A DNA stretch of 26,556 nucleotides. Origin: Acanthamoeba lenticulata (taxonomy: Eukaryota > Discosea > Longamoebia > Acanthamoebidae). The DNA lies in NCBI GenBank assembly GCA_002179805.1, contig NAVB01001391.1:1-26556 (forward strand). The letters are read 5' to 3'. Below, piece after piece: positions 1-8,887 of the stretch (its first letter is position 1; every line of letters begins with the position of its first letter). Position numbers and translations under genes: made by a program. The notes under the pieces were generated by a model, which worked only from the letters and a program-made list of their open reading frames with translations, did not search any database and was not told the DNA's origin.

Positions 1-39
1 AAACATCAAATAAAAAACACATTTTATGTTGTAGCCTTT

Positions 40-276
40 TCAGTCGCCTCTAAGCTTGACGGTGAGGAGAAGTGTTGCGTCGTTGCCCACGCCGTAGTCG
101 TCCAGCGTGTTGTCGTCGCCTGACAGCACCTTGCCGCCAAAGATGAGGCGTTGCTGGTCCGGTGGAATGCCCTCCTTCTCCTCGAGCATTTGCTTCACGG
201 CCCCCACGGTGACTGCGCCCGATTCGAGCACGAGAGTGATCGTCTTGCCGGTGAGCGTGCGAAAGAACACGTACAT
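40..276 (-). CDS. Ubiquitin-like protein, single exon, C-terminus LRGD
   Basis: A 78-residue complete beta-grasp protein close to ubiquitin. The strand-1 region reads [10 protein letters not shown] and the conserved block [16 protein letters not shown] is intact. Lysines equivalent to ubiquitin K11, K27, K33 and K48 remain; K6 is Arg, K29 is Met and K63 is Asn. Of the Leu8/Ile44/Val70 patch, Leu and Ile remain but Val70 is Thr. The chain ends Leu-Arg-Gly-Asp then TGA, so the diglycine needed for E1 activation and isopeptide conjugation is absent and no processable tail follows. One residue is inserted before the main helix. The ATG lies only 73 bp downstream of the stop of the next gene on the same strand, so the promoter must sit in that gap or in the neighbour's 3' end. 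It may be a non-conjugated ubiquitin-like modifier, a decoy, or a decaying ubiquitin copy. Confidence 0.85.
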   Translation of the reverse strand: MYVFFRTLTGKTITLVLESGAVTVGAVKQMLEEKEGIPPDQQRLIFGGKVLSGDDNTLDDYGVGNDATLLLTVKLRGD

Positions 277-349
277 GGGGAGAGGAGAAGATCTTTTTGG
301 TTGTCTTGTCCGCTTTGTTCTTCCTTTTCATGAGTGACAAGCAGCAAAT

Positions 350-1851
350 TCATTCTTCATTCTCCGAAGAAAAAGCGTCCAACCGGTCGACGAGGTACTT
401 GACGAGGGACTTGACTCTTTTGCTTCGTGTGCGCATGGCTTCCATGAGCGTCTCGCGCAGGAGCGGTTGCACGGACGCCACTTGCGCCGCGTCGACAGCT
501 GCGGCCGACTCCCGAAATCAGTCGTGCGCGGTCAGCCGCTTGAGAACACACACGCGTACCGTTGTCCAATAGGGAGGCAAGTGCCTCGCTCATCGCTTGC
601 AAGCGCGAGGAGGTCACTTCTGGCATGGCCGCGGTCTCCATTTGGAGAGCGGCCACAAAGGCACACACAACCAAAGGCAGTGCAGCAGCGATGTCGTCTG
701 CCCAACAACAACGACACAGCGTTCACCATCAGTGAGATGAGCATCTCGCCAGGGAGAGATCGATGTGTCGTCTCGAAGGCCGAACCCTTGTCCTCCAGCG
801 GTACGGCGCGCCCAGTTTTTGATGAGCTCAAACCAGACCTCGGGCTTCTCGGCGTTGGTGAGACGCCATTTGACACCATTGGGCCCAAGAGGAGGAGGAA
901 CGAGACGCACCAGTGGCTGACGGACATACGCGACGCAGTCCTGGACCACGCGGGCTGGCGTTTGACGATCCATGCGATACAGCGAATGGAATACAGCCAA
1001 CGCGCTGCGCCACACGCGCCGGTCGCGATCCTGGCGCACCACCTGCAGCAGGCGCGACACGATGTCGCCGTTCGTGGGGCCCTTTGCCTCGGTCGCGTCC
1101 ACTGTCCGTTCCTCACCCGCGCGGTCGTGCGCCTCCTCATTTGCCTCGTCTTCCTCTTCAGGACAAAACTCGACCATTTGGCCGAGCGCTCGGCAGGCCG
1201 CCACGCGCACCTCGGCCTGTGGCCCCGGCAGGAGAAGACCGCGTCAGGTCCAAGCGCCCAACAAAGCGGTCTTCTCTAGACCAGAGGGCGCGTCGATGTA
1301 CGATGGGCTCGTCCAGCAAGGTCAGGAGCCAGGGCACGTAGGTCGTCCGTCCGGGCCACGACTCCTCCCTCAAATACGCCGACAGCTCGCCCACCAGGGC
1401 GGCCGCCACCTCGCTGTCGGCAAAAGGGCAACAACAACAACAACGGCATCATCAACAACAAAATCTCAGGGGACAAGTCTTGCCCTCTGGCAGTACCGCT
1501 GGCGCCAGTCGGCGTCCCGCACGCGCCGCTTGACTTGCTCGAGGAGCGCAAAGGCCCATCGCGGCGCGTCGGCAAGAAGACAGTCGAGCTCGAACCAAAG
1601 CTCATCGCGCAGCTTCGTGGCGCGGTCCGCGAACGCGTGGTCTTCGGTCAGGTCGCGCTGGAGCCTGTCGAGGAGCCGCTCCTGCAGCTCCACAGGGAGC
1701 ACGGCAAGGTGCGGCTCGCACCGGTCGAAATGGGCCACCGCGCAGCTGAGGGTCAGCTCCTGCAGCGACTCGGGCTTGGCCGACGGCTCGGGCAGGAGCA
1801 TGAGCGGGACCAGCACGTTGACGGCGAGTTCCACCGCAGCCCTGACCCCCG

Positions 1852-1931
<80 letters not shown>

Positions 1932-3324
1932 TGAGAGGTCAGGTGCAAAACGGAGAGGCGTTGGGAAACAGCGCACAGCTGGTCCGCGCTGCACGGGCCG
2001 TCGACCCGCTCGTCGTCCACCAAAAGACCGAACATCAGGCGGGTCAGCAGTTTTGCGGCCTCGACGGCCACCTCGGGCTCGGGCGCCTGTTGCCGCGCGC
2101 CGGTGAGCGCTCAGCCATCGAAGGAAACAAAAGAACGAAGAAGAACGAAGAAGAAGAACGAAGAAGAAGAAAGCCAACCAGAGCGAGGCGGGCGGCAAGC
2201 TCGACCTGGGCTGGCGTCGTAGGCTCCACGTTTCTCTCGCGGTTGAGCAAGCAGAGGAGCTTGACGCGCAGCGACAGCTGCGAGGCCTCCTTAAGCATGC
2301 GCACCAGCTCCTGCAGTAAAAGAGAAAACTAAAAATTATGATGATTTTAATCATAAATAAGGGGGAAGGGCACACCCCAAGGCGATCGACCTCCAGCAGG
2401 AGACGAGGCAGAGCATCAACCGCGGCCTCGCGCACGCGCTCGTCGGGGTGCTCCGCCAGCCACAGGCCAAAGACGGTCATCTCGTCATGCACCTGCCGGG
2501 TCAACAGCAGCCGCAGCAGAACCGGAACGCACGCTGCGCGGCCACCACACAATCCATCCACCAATCAGCGTCGCCGTCATCGTCGTCAATTGCCGGTTGG
2601 TGAGGGGTCGAGCGGGGGAGGATGACCGACCGAGGACCACCTCCGGGCCGGCCTCTTGCAGCACTTGTCGGAGCTCGACCACTGCGCGCAAGTCGAGAGT
2701 GAGGTGAGACTCGAGCACGATGATGTTGTTGTTGTTGGTGGTTGAGGCTGAGATCGACGCACGCATGGTCGTGGTCAGCGCTCGGGTGGCGGACGAGCCG
2801 TCTTGCCGGCGCGGCAAGTCCAAGGCCAGCGCCCGGAGCAAGAGCGCGGCCACGGCGCTGCGCGAGGTGCGACAAGCACGCAGCACACGAGGCCATGTCT
2901 TCTCGAGCAGCGCGCGCTGCGAGATGTCCTCTGCGACATGCACCGCGGGATGCATCATGGCGTTGAGCACGAGCGGGACCAGCGCCACGAAGAGCTGTTC
3001 CTTCTCTGCGGCGGCTGTGGCCGGAGGAGCAGTTGTCTGTTGGCTTGAAGGGTCCAGGAAGGAGAGGCCGGCGTGTGGGCCCTGGCTGAGGAAGAGCCAC
3101 TTGAACACTTGTGCCACGGCCAGCTTGGGCTCCGTGTGCGGGCCACTGCCGTCGGCGCGATCCTCGCTGTTGCTGTTGCTGTCAAGGAGGTGGACGCCCC
3201 ATTGGGCGAGCTGTTGGGTGACCTCCCAAAGGAAAAAGACTGGGCCAGAGGGTGGTGAAATCGCCCGCCAAGAGGACAAAAGTCGCCGCTCCACCACTGC
3301 TGCTTCTTCCTCTTCTTGGCTCAT
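350..3324 (-). CDS. HEAT/ARM-like helical repeat protein, nine exons, function unknown
   Basis: Proposed exons in transcription order: 3324-2631, 2533-2376, 2310-2179, 2086-1977, 1841-1497, 1413-1302, 1216-805, 697-560, 498-350, summing to 750 codons. Phases match at each junction, for example Asp-Asn|Ala at 560/498. The donor at 2376 could instead be at 2391. The product is rich in amphipathic helices with HEAT-type motifs such as DERVREAAVDALPRLLLE and AEVRVAACRALGQMVE, as in scaffold or solenoid proteins. I see no catalytic motif, signal peptide or membrane segment. Acidic low-complexity stretches lie near the start and in exon 7, and an Asn run near the end of exon 1. I cannot name the family; importin-like, condensin-like or chaperone-cofactor roles are all possible. 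The first ATG (3324-3322) opens an MSQEEEE N-terminus. The gene is divergent from the F-box/ankyrin gene, 112 bp apart. Confidence 0.72.
1851..1933. repeat. Perfect (GTGC)20 tetranucleotide microsatellite in an intron
   Basis: Twenty uninterrupted GTGC units plus a trailing GTG. Every base alternates purine and pyrimidine, the composition that favours left-handed Z-DNA. It fills most of the proposed 135-nt intron 1842-1976 of the HEAT-like gene (donor GTGCGC, acceptor GGGGTCAG). It has no stop codon in any frame. In the coding direction all three frames give the same Ala-Arg-Thr-His cycle, so an open reading frame here is not evidence of coding. Confidence 0.95.
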
Positions 3325-3436
3325 TTTCCTACTGATCCAGGCCACGAAAAAGATGTATCTTCACTTTATTGGGGCAATTTCATGAAAACGACGAAAGTTA
3401 AAAAGAAAAACACAAGTCCACTGACACAACTCAACC
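3325..3436. promoter_or_regulatory. Short divergent intergenic region
   Basis: This 112-bp gap separates the start codons of two oppositely transcribed genes and must hold both core promoters unless these extend into the coding exons. It is AT-rich on the side next to the plus-strand gene, with ACAACTCAACC just before ATG 3437. I see no clear TATA box. Confidence 0.4.
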
Positions 3437-4132
3437 ATGGAAGAACAGAATACAACTATCGATGATGTAATGGAAGAACTGGTGGGCCACATTATCGTCC
3501 AGCACGTGGCGCCACTCATGCGCCCCGTGTGCCAGGCCGTCTGTCGCCGCTGGCGCCGCGCCGCCAAGGCCGCCACGCCGAGGCCGGTGCCGCCCAACAG
3601 AGAAGCCTTCCGATCAATCCCTTATTGTCACCGCTGGAACCGCCTTCTTTTACCTCCATCACTGCGAAGGCTCGGCTTCCCCGAGCGCGTGGCCAAGCAA
3701 GGCTGGCTCAGCGTGCTTCAGTGGGCGCGCCAAGCCGGGTGCCCATGGGACTCCAGAACCTGCGCCTGGGCCGCCGAGGGGGGCCACCTGAACGTACTCC
3801 AGTGGGCGCGCGCCAACGGCTGCCCGTGGGACGAAGGGACCTGCTTTGCTGCCGCCAACGGAGGGCACTTGGAGCTGCTCCAGTGGGCGCGGGCCCAGGG
3901 CTGCCCGTGGAAAGCCAACAAGATCATTCGCGAGGCGGCGTTGGAGGGCCACCTTGGCGTGCTGGAGTGGGCCTGGGCCAACGGCTGCCAAGGGCACAAG
4001 GTGCGCGCAGAAGAAAGCTGTGGGAAGAAAGTGATTCGGTATCGCATCGCCACGCCTGGGAGATCAAGCCACAGAACCTATCACCAAGTTGTAAGTCCTG
4101 CCATTTGGGACTTTATCAAGACCCATGAATAA
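3437..4132 (+). CDS. F-box-like / ankyrin-type repeat protein
   Basis: Single-exon gene of 231 residues. The N-terminal 45 residues contain VCQAVCRRWRRAA after a helical segment and resemble an F-box, the Skp1-binding module of SCF ubiquitin ligases. From about residue 85 there are four degenerate repeats of about 27 residues built on LQWARANGCPWD and AAEGGHLNVLQWAR, a divergent ankyrin-type repeat. The fourth repeat decays (LEWAWANGCQ) and the last 45 residues are basic and unlike the repeats. Proteins with an F-box plus such Trp-rich ankyrin repeats are common in Acanthamoeba and in its giant viruses, so a virus-host exchange history is possible but not shown here. A substrate-adaptor role is inference. 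The stop codon overlaps an AATAAA, and the gene converges on the VIT-VWA gene 54 bp away. Confidence 0.8.
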   Translation: MEEQNTTIDDVMEELVGHIIVQHVAPLMRPVCQAVCRRWRRAAKAATPRPVPPNREAFRSIPYCHRWNRLLLPPSLRRLGFPERVAKQGWLSVLQWARQAGCPWDSRTCAWAAEGGHLNVLQWARANGCPWDEGTCFAAANGGHLELLQWARAQGCPWKANKIIREAALEGHLGVLEWAWANGCQGHKVRAEESCGKKVIRYRIATPGRSSHRTYHQVVSPAIWDFIKTHE

Positions 4133-4133
4133 A
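4128..4133 (+). terminator. AATAAA polyadenylation signal overlapping the stop codon
   Basis: GAA TAA A at the end of the F-box/ankyrin gene places the stop codon inside a canonical AATAAA hexamer. With only 54 bp to the stop of the convergent gene, cleavage here would give a very short 3' UTR. Confidence 0.5.
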
Positions 4134-4186
4134 AGTGACTGTTGCGCCCAAAACAGGTTTCTTGTTGGTTGGTGAAGAAGACACAC

Positions 4187-7100
4187 TCAGGGTTTGGAGG
4201 AGAGGAAGGCGCCAGCGTCATCGAGGATGGATTCGACAGTCGCCCGAGCGATAACACTTCTGAGCTCGTGCGAGAGCCACCTCCTGGCCTTGCCGGCCAA
4301 CAACTCCCACTCCTGTTGTTGTTGGTGTTGGTGTTGGTGACCATCCATCCACACGGCAAGCGTGAGCCGCCACACGGAAAAGGCGGGAAAGGCGCGCAAA
4401 CCTCCTTCTCGTCGGCAAACTGCGCGTCAAGAGCGGCAAGGGCGAGGGCCGTGGCCCAGATCTCGGCCGAGACGGCGGTGGGAACCGAGGCCACGAGCTC
4501 GGTCAATTGACGACCCAGAGCCCGGGCCAGGTTCTCGTCCAGCCTCCAGCTTCCTGCACGCGCGCACGTGGAGAGGGACCAACGTCACAGACCATTTCGG
4601 GTCGCAATGCAACCATAGGTACCGTTGGCCTTTTGTTGATGAACGAAGCGGTCCATCGGGCGCATGTGGGTCGCCGTTGCGGGCGTCCTCGATGACGCGG
4701 ACGATGCTTGCGATGACGACTTGCGCGCGGGCAAGTTCGCCTTCCCCGCCAGCGAAGGCTGAGTCAAGGCGCTGCAAACGCTCGGCTTTTGCTCTGCCTT
4801 CTTGTCGGCTGGCTGCGGTTCCATAAACCTCTTCTCCTCCCTCACGCCTTCTTCACTCTTTCTACTGACGCCAGCGACGTCTTCTTTCATTTGCACTTCG
4901 TCCTCCTCTTCCTCCTCGTTTGGACCGGAGATGTCCTTGCCATCGCGCTTTTCGTCGTCGCCGGTGAACATCCCAGCCTGAAGCAGCGTTGGCATGCCAC
5001 GGTTTTCGGCTTCACAGGCTGACGGCGCTGGAGTGGGAGCCGATGACAACTGAAAGTCTGTACAACCAACCAACCAACCAACCAACCAACAACACACAAG
5101 AAGGCGCCAGCCGAACTCGTCTTTGAAGGTCCCAGAGAGGCGCAACACCTCGGAGCCAGGCGTGCTCCAGGCACTGCGCTGCAGTGTAACGCTTGGAAGG
5201 ATCCTTGACGAGGAGATTGCGGATCAGATCCTTGGCCGAGTCGGAGATGCCATCCCACACGGGCTCGTCAAAGTCATACTTGGCGTCCACGACCTTCTTG
5301 AAGAGGGCCGGCGCGCTGTCGGCGTAGAAGGGCGGGTAGCCGCTCAGCCTGCCATGTGGCCGGACGACGGACATGTTATCAGTACCAAGACCCAAGGCTG
5401 TGCGCACATGACGCGGGAAGGTGCCGGGGCCTTTACAGCGTGTACATCATGACGCCTACCGACCACATGTTGACCGACTTGTCATCTACGTTGTCGTGGC
5501 AAGTCAGGACCTCCGGTGCTACACACGTGCCACATCGTGAACAGCCCCTCGAGTGAGTCCCTCTCGGCGCCTTGGGCGTTGTTCCATTGGCCAAGGGAAC
5601 ATACCCTCATAGGCGGGGCAACCGCACGAGGTCATGAGCTTCTCGCTCCCGTCGAAGATAGCATAGCTCCGTTTGCTCGCCCGACGCGCGGGCAAAGGGC
5701 TTCTGTGCGGCGTGGTGGCCGATGGGACAAGCGCGGCGCCGCCGACGTCCACTTGGCGCATCGTCTGCATGCTCGCTTCCTCACCGCCGGCCCACGCGAC
5801 AAAGGAGGTGAAAGGCGACACCAGCCCATAGCGCAGGGCCAACTCGGTGATGGCGGCGCTGTTTCGCGCTGCTCCCGCCTCCTCCAGATCCCTTGAAGGC
5901 ACGTTTGTTTCACGCACGAAGCGCTCATGATCGTGAGCTGCGCACCGGACGGGGAGCGCTTGAAGACGGCGATGATCGTTTGCGGAACCTGATGCGAGAA
6001 CGAGCGGCGAGGCGGTGAAGCAGTTGGCCCTCCTTGATGACCTTGTCGGGTTGGTGGGCCCATGCGATCTTGTACGCCACATCCTCACGTCCCTCGACAT
6101 CGGTCTTGGCCTTGAGCCCGGCCCCGCTCAGCGCGCGCTCGATGCTGGTCAAGCAAACGCGCGTCACATAACGACGTGGAAAAGAGCACACGAAGGCGCA
6201 GACGGGACACGTACAGCGCGGTGTCAGTGGTGTTGAAGAAGGCGTAGGCGATGACGCGCTCCCCCTCGAACACGGCCGGCAGGGGATCAGGCGTGTGCGC
6301 CTGCACCACGACGCCGCCCTCGTCCTCGGCCGCCGCGTACTCGATGACCGGCTGCTTCAACACCGGCTGGAGGGCGCGCTTCAGCTGACGCAGGACCTTG
6401 GCCTCCAGCCTCTCCCCCGACACCACGAATTCGGCCTGTATGCGGCCATCATCATCATCCTCCTCCTCGTCAGTCGCCTGTGATCTGCACGCGCGCGCGT
6501 AGGAAACACGTACATGGCCCTTGCCCGCCTTGGCGAGGCCGTTGACGAGCTCCGTTGATGCATCCGAGCCAATGCCAAGCGCGAATACGCGCGTGTCTCT
6601 TGCGTGCTTGCGCACACATTCGATCACCTCGTTCGTGTTGTCCACCTGGCCGTCGGTCTACTCGTACCATTCGTCAGAAACGTCAGATGACATTTCCATT
6701 TGGTCCTTCATCATCATCTTCGTCTTGACCGTGTGGGAATGCGCACCAAAACAAAGACTTGCCTCGGGTACTTTGGGTCGGAGGGCGACGACAACACTTC
6801 CTGGAGCGGTTCGAGAAGCCGCGTGCCTCCGAGGTCGGACTGGATGGCCGTTGCGTGCTGGTTGGCCTTCTCGAGGGTCTCGTCGTCGTAGACTTGGGAC
6901 GATGAAAACAGCTTCACGTAACGGCTCCCAAACCCGATCACTGCACGCACGCACACGCCAAAGAGCGAGTTGGTCGGGAGCACGACGTTGCATTGTAACT
7001 CGCTGTGGTCGGGCGGGGATTGGACCATTGAAGCGGGTGCCGACGGGGAGCGAATGGAGAAAGAGGGCCAAGGCGTTCTTGGCGTGTTTGATGCGGCTGC

Positions 7101-8500
7101 CCGACATGGATCCACTTCGGTCCACCAAGAAGAGGACCTCGGCGATGACGTCGGCGTCGCGCAGCTCGTCCAGCTGCGGCACAAAGCTGACCATGGCCAC
7201 AGCGGACCCGGCGGCCGGGTCCACCTCTACCACGGCCCGTGGCTCGCCCCGCGATTCCAGCTGGCCAAGCAGGACCACGAGGCCCGTGCTCGACACGTGC
7301 GTCTCAGAGTCAAACTGCACATCAAGAACGCCCAACAGCTTGAGTGTCATCATCAACGTGCGTCTGCGAATCCCGGCCATGTCGCACCTGCAGGTGCGCT
7401 GTGTTGCCGGCTGTGGTCGACGTCAGCTGGTGGCCCGAGGGACACTCGATGGCGTGCACAGGCGCTGGCATGTCGGCGGAGATGGTCACGTGTAGGCCGT
7501 CCTTGACGACCACTTTGGGCTTGGCTCTGCCAAGACAAACAACGATGATGAGATCGACGCTTGCCATGGCATCATTGGATTCGGTGTTTTGGCGCACTCG
7601 TCCGTTTGGTGGTCGGTGGACGTGGCGGCATCGCCAAAGATGGGGAGACGGGTGATCGGCAGGTTCATGCGCACGAACTCGCCCTCGACCGTCAGCTCGC
7701 TCACATAACGGAATGTGATCACGCACTCCTGTTGGCGGACTGCGTAAGCGAAGCGACGTGCGATCGGAACGGGATCTTACCTTGCCAGGAGGTAGGTTGC
7801 CAACGTTAAGCGAGAAGGCGCCCTCGATCTTGTCATCCTGCGCGAGCAGGAATCCGCGACCCCCAGAGCTTATCGCGTCATCGTACCTGGTCACATTAAA
7901 TCGCATTAAATGCGTTTCTAAATAAATAGATAAATATAAAAAAAAAGACGATCGTCAAAAGTGAGACGCGTACGCATTGAGGGCCTCCTCCTTCTCCTTG
8001 ATCTCACCGACAATCAGTTGGTCATCCACGATGGCCTCAAAGCCGTAGATGGAGCACTCTTCTTGTTTGAATTTGAACCTGTTTGGTGGTTCAATCAGAG
8101 TTTCAGCACTCTTTGAAAAGGGCTTTGCGAGAGCGTCGTACACAGCTTCAATGGGCATAGAGTCCGAGTTGGCGTATCGCTGGCGGACCTCCACCTGAGC
8201 TACCATGCCCACCACCTTTGCTTTCACCGCCAGACCGCGCAAGGGCACCGACTGATCCACGCCTCCTGCATGTGCGTGTACTCACAGGTTAGTTGGACTA
8301 TCGCACATCGTCCCGCGGGATGGACCCAGAAGGTTCGCATTGTTACCAGCGTTCTTCTTTGGAAAGAGGCCGCACAGGACCGGGGTGGAGTCCACAAGTG
8401 GCACCACAGCAGCTCTTTCAGGCGGCGTTAAGACGGCATTCGGACGGCGGCGCCACCTGGCGAAAGAAGGCATCCAACTCGGTCTTGAAGCGTTTTCCAT
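4187..8500 (-). CDS. VIT and von Willebrand A domain protein with an embedded kinase C-lobe
   Basis: Proposed exons: 8500-8326, 8265-7974, 7886-7781, 7728-7622, 7526-7388, 7314-7026, 6940-6747, 6657-6514, 6435-6215, 6144-5989, 5891-5605, 5518-5437, 5348-5149, 5057-4623, 4553-4402, 4312-4187; 1035 codons in frame. Residues about 40-175 form the VIT domain (VAQVEVRQRYAN, YGFEAIVDDQLIVGEIKEKE). Residues about 330-500 form the VWA domain with an intact MIDAS start DRSGS and later TDGQVDNT. The usual C-terminal region follows: AEFVVSGERLEAKV, HRLAARSRIRDLEE, ELALRYGLVSPFTSF, and the tail IWATALALAALD with EWELLAGKARRWL. Between SFVA and the tail lies a CAMK-like kinase C-lobe (separate entry) and an acidic linker. 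No signal peptide or membrane segment is seen, so a cytosolic adhesion or scaffold-like role is likely. The kinase insertion is the oddity; the fifth and thirteenth introns have less certain borders. Confidence 0.82.
5064..5090. repeat. (AACC)n microsatellite in an intron
   Basis: Nearly seven AACC units, TTGG on the coding strand, in the proposed intron 5058-5148 of the VIT-VWA gene, next to the acceptor TTGTACAG. Confidence 0.85.
5149..5650 (-). other. Kinase C-lobe fragment inside the VIT-VWA gene
   Basis: Starting in exon 11 the frame reads SEKLMTSCGCPAYE, then across an 86-nt intron APEVLTCHDNVDDKS, then VNMWSVGVMMYTLLSGYPPF, continuing through AKDLIRNLLVKDPSKRYTA to EHAWL. This matches the activation segment and subdomains VIII to XI of CAMK/CDPK-type kinases. 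There is no glycine loop, no VAIK lysine, no HRD and no DFG. The subdomain IX Asp (normally DMWS) is Asn. About 110 residues are present, against a normal domain of about 260. The junction on the 5' side lies within one continuous exon that also encodes VIT-VWA sequence, so the fusion does not depend on a guessed splice. It cannot be an active kinase; a binding or structural role, or a neutral insertion, is possible. Confidence 0.8.
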
Positions 8501-8887
8501 GTTAGTCCCTTTCTTCTGGCCGAGTCTGGAGTCGTTCGTCCTTGGGCTCTCTTCCGTGCAACTCTGAAATTAATATGCGACAAAGGAAAAGTTGTCCTTT
8601 TCTTTGAACCCACAAAAGGCATCACGGGCGCCCAGTAGTAATCCCTCTTGAAGATGCTCCATCCGTCTTGCTGCTGGGCATCCTTCTCGACAGATCGAGG
8701 TCCTGCACGGGTCTGATGCCAGCGTCATGGCGCTGCCGCACATACCAGGTCGCGGCTTCGAGGTGGAATGCAATGCTTGTTTGTTTGTTTTTAGCTTTTA
8801 GTTTTTTGTTTGTTTGTTTTTTGTTGTTTGTTTTTTTTAATATGCTTAGTACACTTGGGCGGACAACACTACCACTACGTGCGTAGC
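8501..8887. other. Intergenic region with protein-like fragments, no gene assigned
   Basis: This 387-bp gap lies upstream of the VIT-VWA start and downstream of the CLC stop, so it should hold the VIT-VWA promoter. On the minus strand, 8785-8830 is a run rich in AACA and AAAC. Below it, about 8590-8780 has GC-rich, protein-like reading frames, for example HLEAATWYVRQRHDAGIRPV in one frame and DGWSIFKRDYYWAPVMPF in another. No ATG-led model joins them to either neighbour, and I do not recognise the family. Confidence 0.3.

Noticed and set aside
50..340. A 5' extension or extra exon of the ubiquitin-like gene starting with a Lys-rich stretch
   Set aside because: The frame differs from the ubiquitin-like frame, the beta-grasp fold is complete from its own ATG, and no acceptor fits.
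1466..2071. A continuous minus-strand reading frame through the GTGC repeat encoding a long His-Ala-Arg-Thr repeat protein
   Set aside because: The repeat has no stops in any frame. A GT-AG intron of normal size removes it, with matching phase and a consistent total exon length.
5012..5407. A separate functional protein kinase gene between the two VIT-VWA halves
   Set aside because: No N-lobe, HRD or DFG lies nearby, no start codon fits, and the frame is continuous with VIT-VWA sequence on both sides.
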